The position numbers and the translations under genes are program-made. From the NCBI RefSeq assembly GCF_027925155.1, contig NZ_BSDY01000002.1, positions 124,001 through 188,000 of the forward strand: a DNA stretch of 64,000 nt, given 5' to 3'. Positions 61,923 through 64,000 of the stretch are shown here, in pieces. The notes below the pieces were generated by a model, which saw only the letters and a list, made by a program, of their open reading frames with translations, was not told where the DNA came from and searched no databases. The stretch comes from Propionigenium maris DSM 9537 (lineage in GTDB: Bacteria > Fusobacteriota > Fusobacteriia > Fusobacteriales > Fusobacteriaceae). Numbering within the stretch: position 1 is the first letter of the stretch; every line of letters begins with the position of its first letter.

Positions 61923-61951
61923 GATTTAGCAAATGCTAAATCCTACTTTTT
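61914..61951. terminator. Bidirectional terminator between PHP and histidine-kinase genes
   Basis: 18-bp arms (61914-61931, 61934-61951). Both stop codons sit in or next to the stem. Confidence 0.9.
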
Positions 61952-63363
61952 TAAATATAGTTCTTTGTAGGAAAGGTCACCATTATCCTTGTTCCCACTC
62001 CCACTTCACTTTCAACATCTATCTTGGCCTTATGAAACTCCACTATATTCTTTACAATGGACATCCCCAGACCATAACTCTTAGCAGACCTGTTTCTTAC
62101 CTTGTCACTCTTATAGAATCGTTTAAAGATATTCTCAAGATCCTCCTTTTCTATACCTACTCCCTCATCCTCTACCACCATATAGATATTGCTCTCATCC
62201 CCTGTAAGGCTCAGAATGATATTCTTCCCCTCAGGTGTGTACTTGGATGCATTTTTTAGAAGTTCCCTTACCAGCATACTAAAGAGGTCCTCCACAGTGT
62301 GCATCACAATACCTCTTTGAATGTTAGCTGTATAGAGGTGAACCTTATCTATGAGCTCCTGCTTCTCCATAAGGCCGCTCAGCAGGTCGGAGATATTTAT
62401 AGCCTTAGCTTCCCCCTTGAGAGCCATATTTTCCTTTCTGGCTATAAAGAGCAGGGTGGAGATAAGGTTATTCATATGAAGACTTTCATGCTTTATCTCA
62501 GCCACTGCCTTATCCACTATCTCAGGACTTCCCTTGGCTCCTGCGTCTAAGAGATCCACATAACCCTTTATCACCGTAAGGGGGGTCCGGAGCTCATGGG
62601 ATGCATTGGATATAAAGGTTTCCTGGTTTTTAAAGGCCATCTCCAGCCGCTCCACCATATTGTTTATAGTTACAGAGAGCTTTCCCAGTTCATCTTTATC
62701 GTTAATCACCTTTATCCTCTGATTTAGGGCATACCTGTTTATCTTCTGAGTTGTCTTGGTTATCTCATTTATAGGCACAATAATAGAGGAGTGCAGAATC
62801 TTGCCTGAATAGTAAGCCAGAATAAGAGCCAGAATATTAGCTCCAAAAAGGGACTTCAGGAGGGTGAAGAGGTCTGTTATTACAAACTTCATACTCCCTA
62901 TTATCTGAATAACAAATGAACTTCCCCTTATCTTAAAGTCGTTGTTGTAGACTATATAGGTTTCCTTGTCATACCTCTTTATCTGAAAGTCTCCAAGCTC
63001 CTCATCGTGGGCGATATTGTACTTTACCTCCCTGTGGGAGAGTATCTTCTTCTCATCCTTCCAAACCTTTATAGAAAGCTTCCCCAGATCTGCAGAGATA
63101 TCCCTTATTATATTCCCGTTAAAGTTTCTTCCAAAATCCTCCAGCTGCTTCATATCGTCTAGATCCTCTATCTGAGCAATCTGCTTCTGAATATGATTTT
63201 CTATCCCTAGTATAACATTCATACTTCTGTTTCTTTCCCAGCTATAGAAAAATATAGACGCCGAAGTGTTGAGGGTAAAAAGTATAATAAAAACCGATAC
63301 CCCATAGGAAAAGTATATCTTCTTTCCCAGGGTATTTATATGGGAATTTATAAATTTTTTCAA
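61951..63363 (-). CDS. Sensor histidine kinase
   Basis: 470 aa membrane kinase. First helix about 14-36, a periplasmic sensor domain (~37-165), second helix about 170-190, HAMP (~190-240), HisKA with SNASHELRTPLTVIKG (phospho-His about 252), and an HATPase domain with NASKYT, DEGVGI and GLGMSIV. It follows the response regulator by 8 bp. Its stimulus is unknown. Confidence 0.93.
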   Translation of the reverse strand: MKKFINSHINTLGKKIYFSYGVSVFIILFTLNTSASIFFYSWERNRSMNVILGIENHIQKQIAQIEDLDDMKQLEDFGRNFNGNIIRDISADLGKLSIKVWKDEKKILSHREVKYNIAHDEELGDFQIKRYDKETYIVYNNDFKIRGSSFVIQIIGSMKFVITDLFTLLKSLFGANILALILAYYSGKILHSSIIVPINEITKTTQKINRYALNQRIKVINDKDELGKLSVTINNMVERLEMAFKNQETFISNASHELRTPLTVIKGYVDLLDAGAKGSPEIVDKAVAEIKHESLHMNNLISTLLFIARKENMALKGEAKAINISDLLSGLMEKQELIDKVHLYTANIQRGIVMHTVEDLFSMLVRELLKNASKYTPEGKNIILSLTGDESNIYMVVEDEGVGIEKEDLENIFKRFYKSDKVRNRSAKSYGLGMSIVKNIVEFHKAKIDVESEVGVGTRIMVTFPTKNYI

Positions 63364-63371
63364 CCTTCCAC

Positions 63372-64000
63372 CTACCTAATAATATATCCTACACCACGGA
63401 TATTCTCTATAAGCTTCTCATCAAAGTTCTTATCCACCTTAGCTCTCAGATAGTTTATATATACAAAGACAATGTTGTTGTCCTCCTCATAAAAACCTTC
63501 CCAAATCTCTGTAATTATCTCCTCCTTGGTAACCACCTTTCCCTTATTTTCCAGTAGAAGTCTTAAGATCTTAAACTCATTTTTAGTAAGATTCAGATCC
63601 TGTCCGTCTCTCTCCGCCTTATAGGTATCCAGATAGATCCTAACTCCCTTATGCTCGATGGTATTTTTATTCTCATATGTCTTACTTCTTGTGTTTGCCT
63701 TTATCCTCATAAGAAGTTCTGCAAACTCAAAGGGCTTTGTCATATAGTCGTCTACTCCGCTCTCAAAGCCTATTAACTTATCATTAAGGCTGTCTTTAGC
63801 TGTAAGCATAATAATAGGTATATCTGAAAATTCTCTGATAGCCTTTGCTACCTCTACTCCGTCCATTCCGTATATCATTACATCAAGTAAAATAAGGACA
63901 TAGTCATTTTTTCTTACCATGCTAACTGCAGTTTCCCCGTTGTCAGTTATATCTGAATCATAGCCTGAATACTTAAGTTGCAGGTTAAGTAATTGCGATA
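63372..64000 (-). CDS. OmpR-family response regulator (N-terminus beyond window)
   Basis: The frame is open to the right edge; the ATG at 63920 is internal, because upstream codons encode typical receiver sequence (LKYSGYDSDITDNGETA). Receiver phospho-acceptor Asp in LILLDVM, Thr in MLTAKDS, Lys in TKPFEF; then a winged-helix DNA-binding domain (NLTKNEFKILRLLL...RGVGYIIR). First gene of the pair with the histidine kinase. The true start lies outside the window. Confidence 0.93.
   Translation of the reverse strand, partial: SQLLNLQLKYSGYDSDITDNGETAVSMVRKNDYVLILLDVMIYGMDGVEVAKAIREFSDIPIIMLTAKDSLNDKLIGFESGVDDYMTKPFEFAELLMRIKANTRSKTYENKNTIEHKGVRIYLDTYKAERDGQDLNLTKNEFKILRLLLENKGKVVTKEEIITEIWEGFYEEDNNIVFVYINYLRAKVDKNFDEKLIENIRGVGYIIR

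Noticed and set aside
63372..63920. Response regulator starting at ATG 63920
   Set aside because: Upstream in-frame codons to the window edge encode a normal receiver domain, so this ATG is internal.

Overview
The window looks like a chromosomal segment of a member of the Fusobacteriota (Fusobacteriaceae, perhaps Propionigenium/Ilyobacter/Cetobacterium-like; this is inference). The DNA is AT-rich. The cell evidently has an outer membrane (two-partner secretion, a type V autotransporter, OmpA-type proteins) but otherwise has a low-GC anaerobe gene set: type III glutamine synthetase, PyrK/PyrD class 1B, a GrdX-family protein and a PhoH/PIN ATPase. No rRNA, tRNA, CRISPR array, intact IS element or prophage was seen.

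Left arm (1-20.3 kb, minus strand): a six-gene surface-secretion operon. It runs from a SurA-like lipoprotein through a 1,083-aa autotransporter, a small exported protein, an OmpA-like lipoprotein and a TpsB transporter to a giant TpsA adhesin. TpsA is at least 4,143 codons long and leaves the window at base 1. Its distal part is made of about thirteen 60-residue tandem units, and a 117-bp tandem array lies nearer the N terminus. A divergent MarR-like regulator faces the operon across about 0.7 kb containing repeated 9-3-9 palindromes. The next 2.5 kb (20.3-22.8 kb) holds an alpha/beta hydrolase among decayed gene fragments.

Middle (22.8-36.6 kb): a secreted FMN-binding protein; a PTS-EIIA/CBS protein with an NhaD/ArsB-type permease; a complete pyrBIKDFCE operon; an M23 peptidase with two bactofilins; an OmpA protein; and a SteT-like amino-acid permease. 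The pyr operon is preceded by a well-formed enteric-style leader-peptide attenuator: promoter, 50-codon leader ORF, U-rich stretch, and a terminator whose loop contains the leader stop codon.

Right half (37-64 kb): a tight isoprenoid operon (UbiA-type prenyltransferase, small protein, polyprenyl diphosphate synthase, CrtI-like oxidoreductase, UbiB-like kinase) bracketed by oppositely oriented copies of a REP-like palindrome; a K+ channel with a degenerate EAL protein; grdX and phoH; a moaB-tupB-tupC-moaA pterin-cofactor/tungstate operon; fructokinase; a YczE-type membrane protein; a polysaccharide deacetylase; glnN; a SIR2-like gene joined through an A9 run to a second reading frame; lon; cardiolipin synthase; a PHP phosphoesterase; and an OmpR/HK two-component system cut by the right edge. 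Upstream of glnN lies a 69-nt purine-class riboswitch aptamer with an antiterminator/terminator platform. It controls a 47-codon small ORF that ends in its own terminator.

The strongest candidates for undescribed biology are the purine-riboswitch/small-ORF unit next to glnN, the PyrL-like attenuator outside the enterics, the SIR2-like frameshift pair, the isoprenoid cluster, and the 60-residue repeat region of TpsA.
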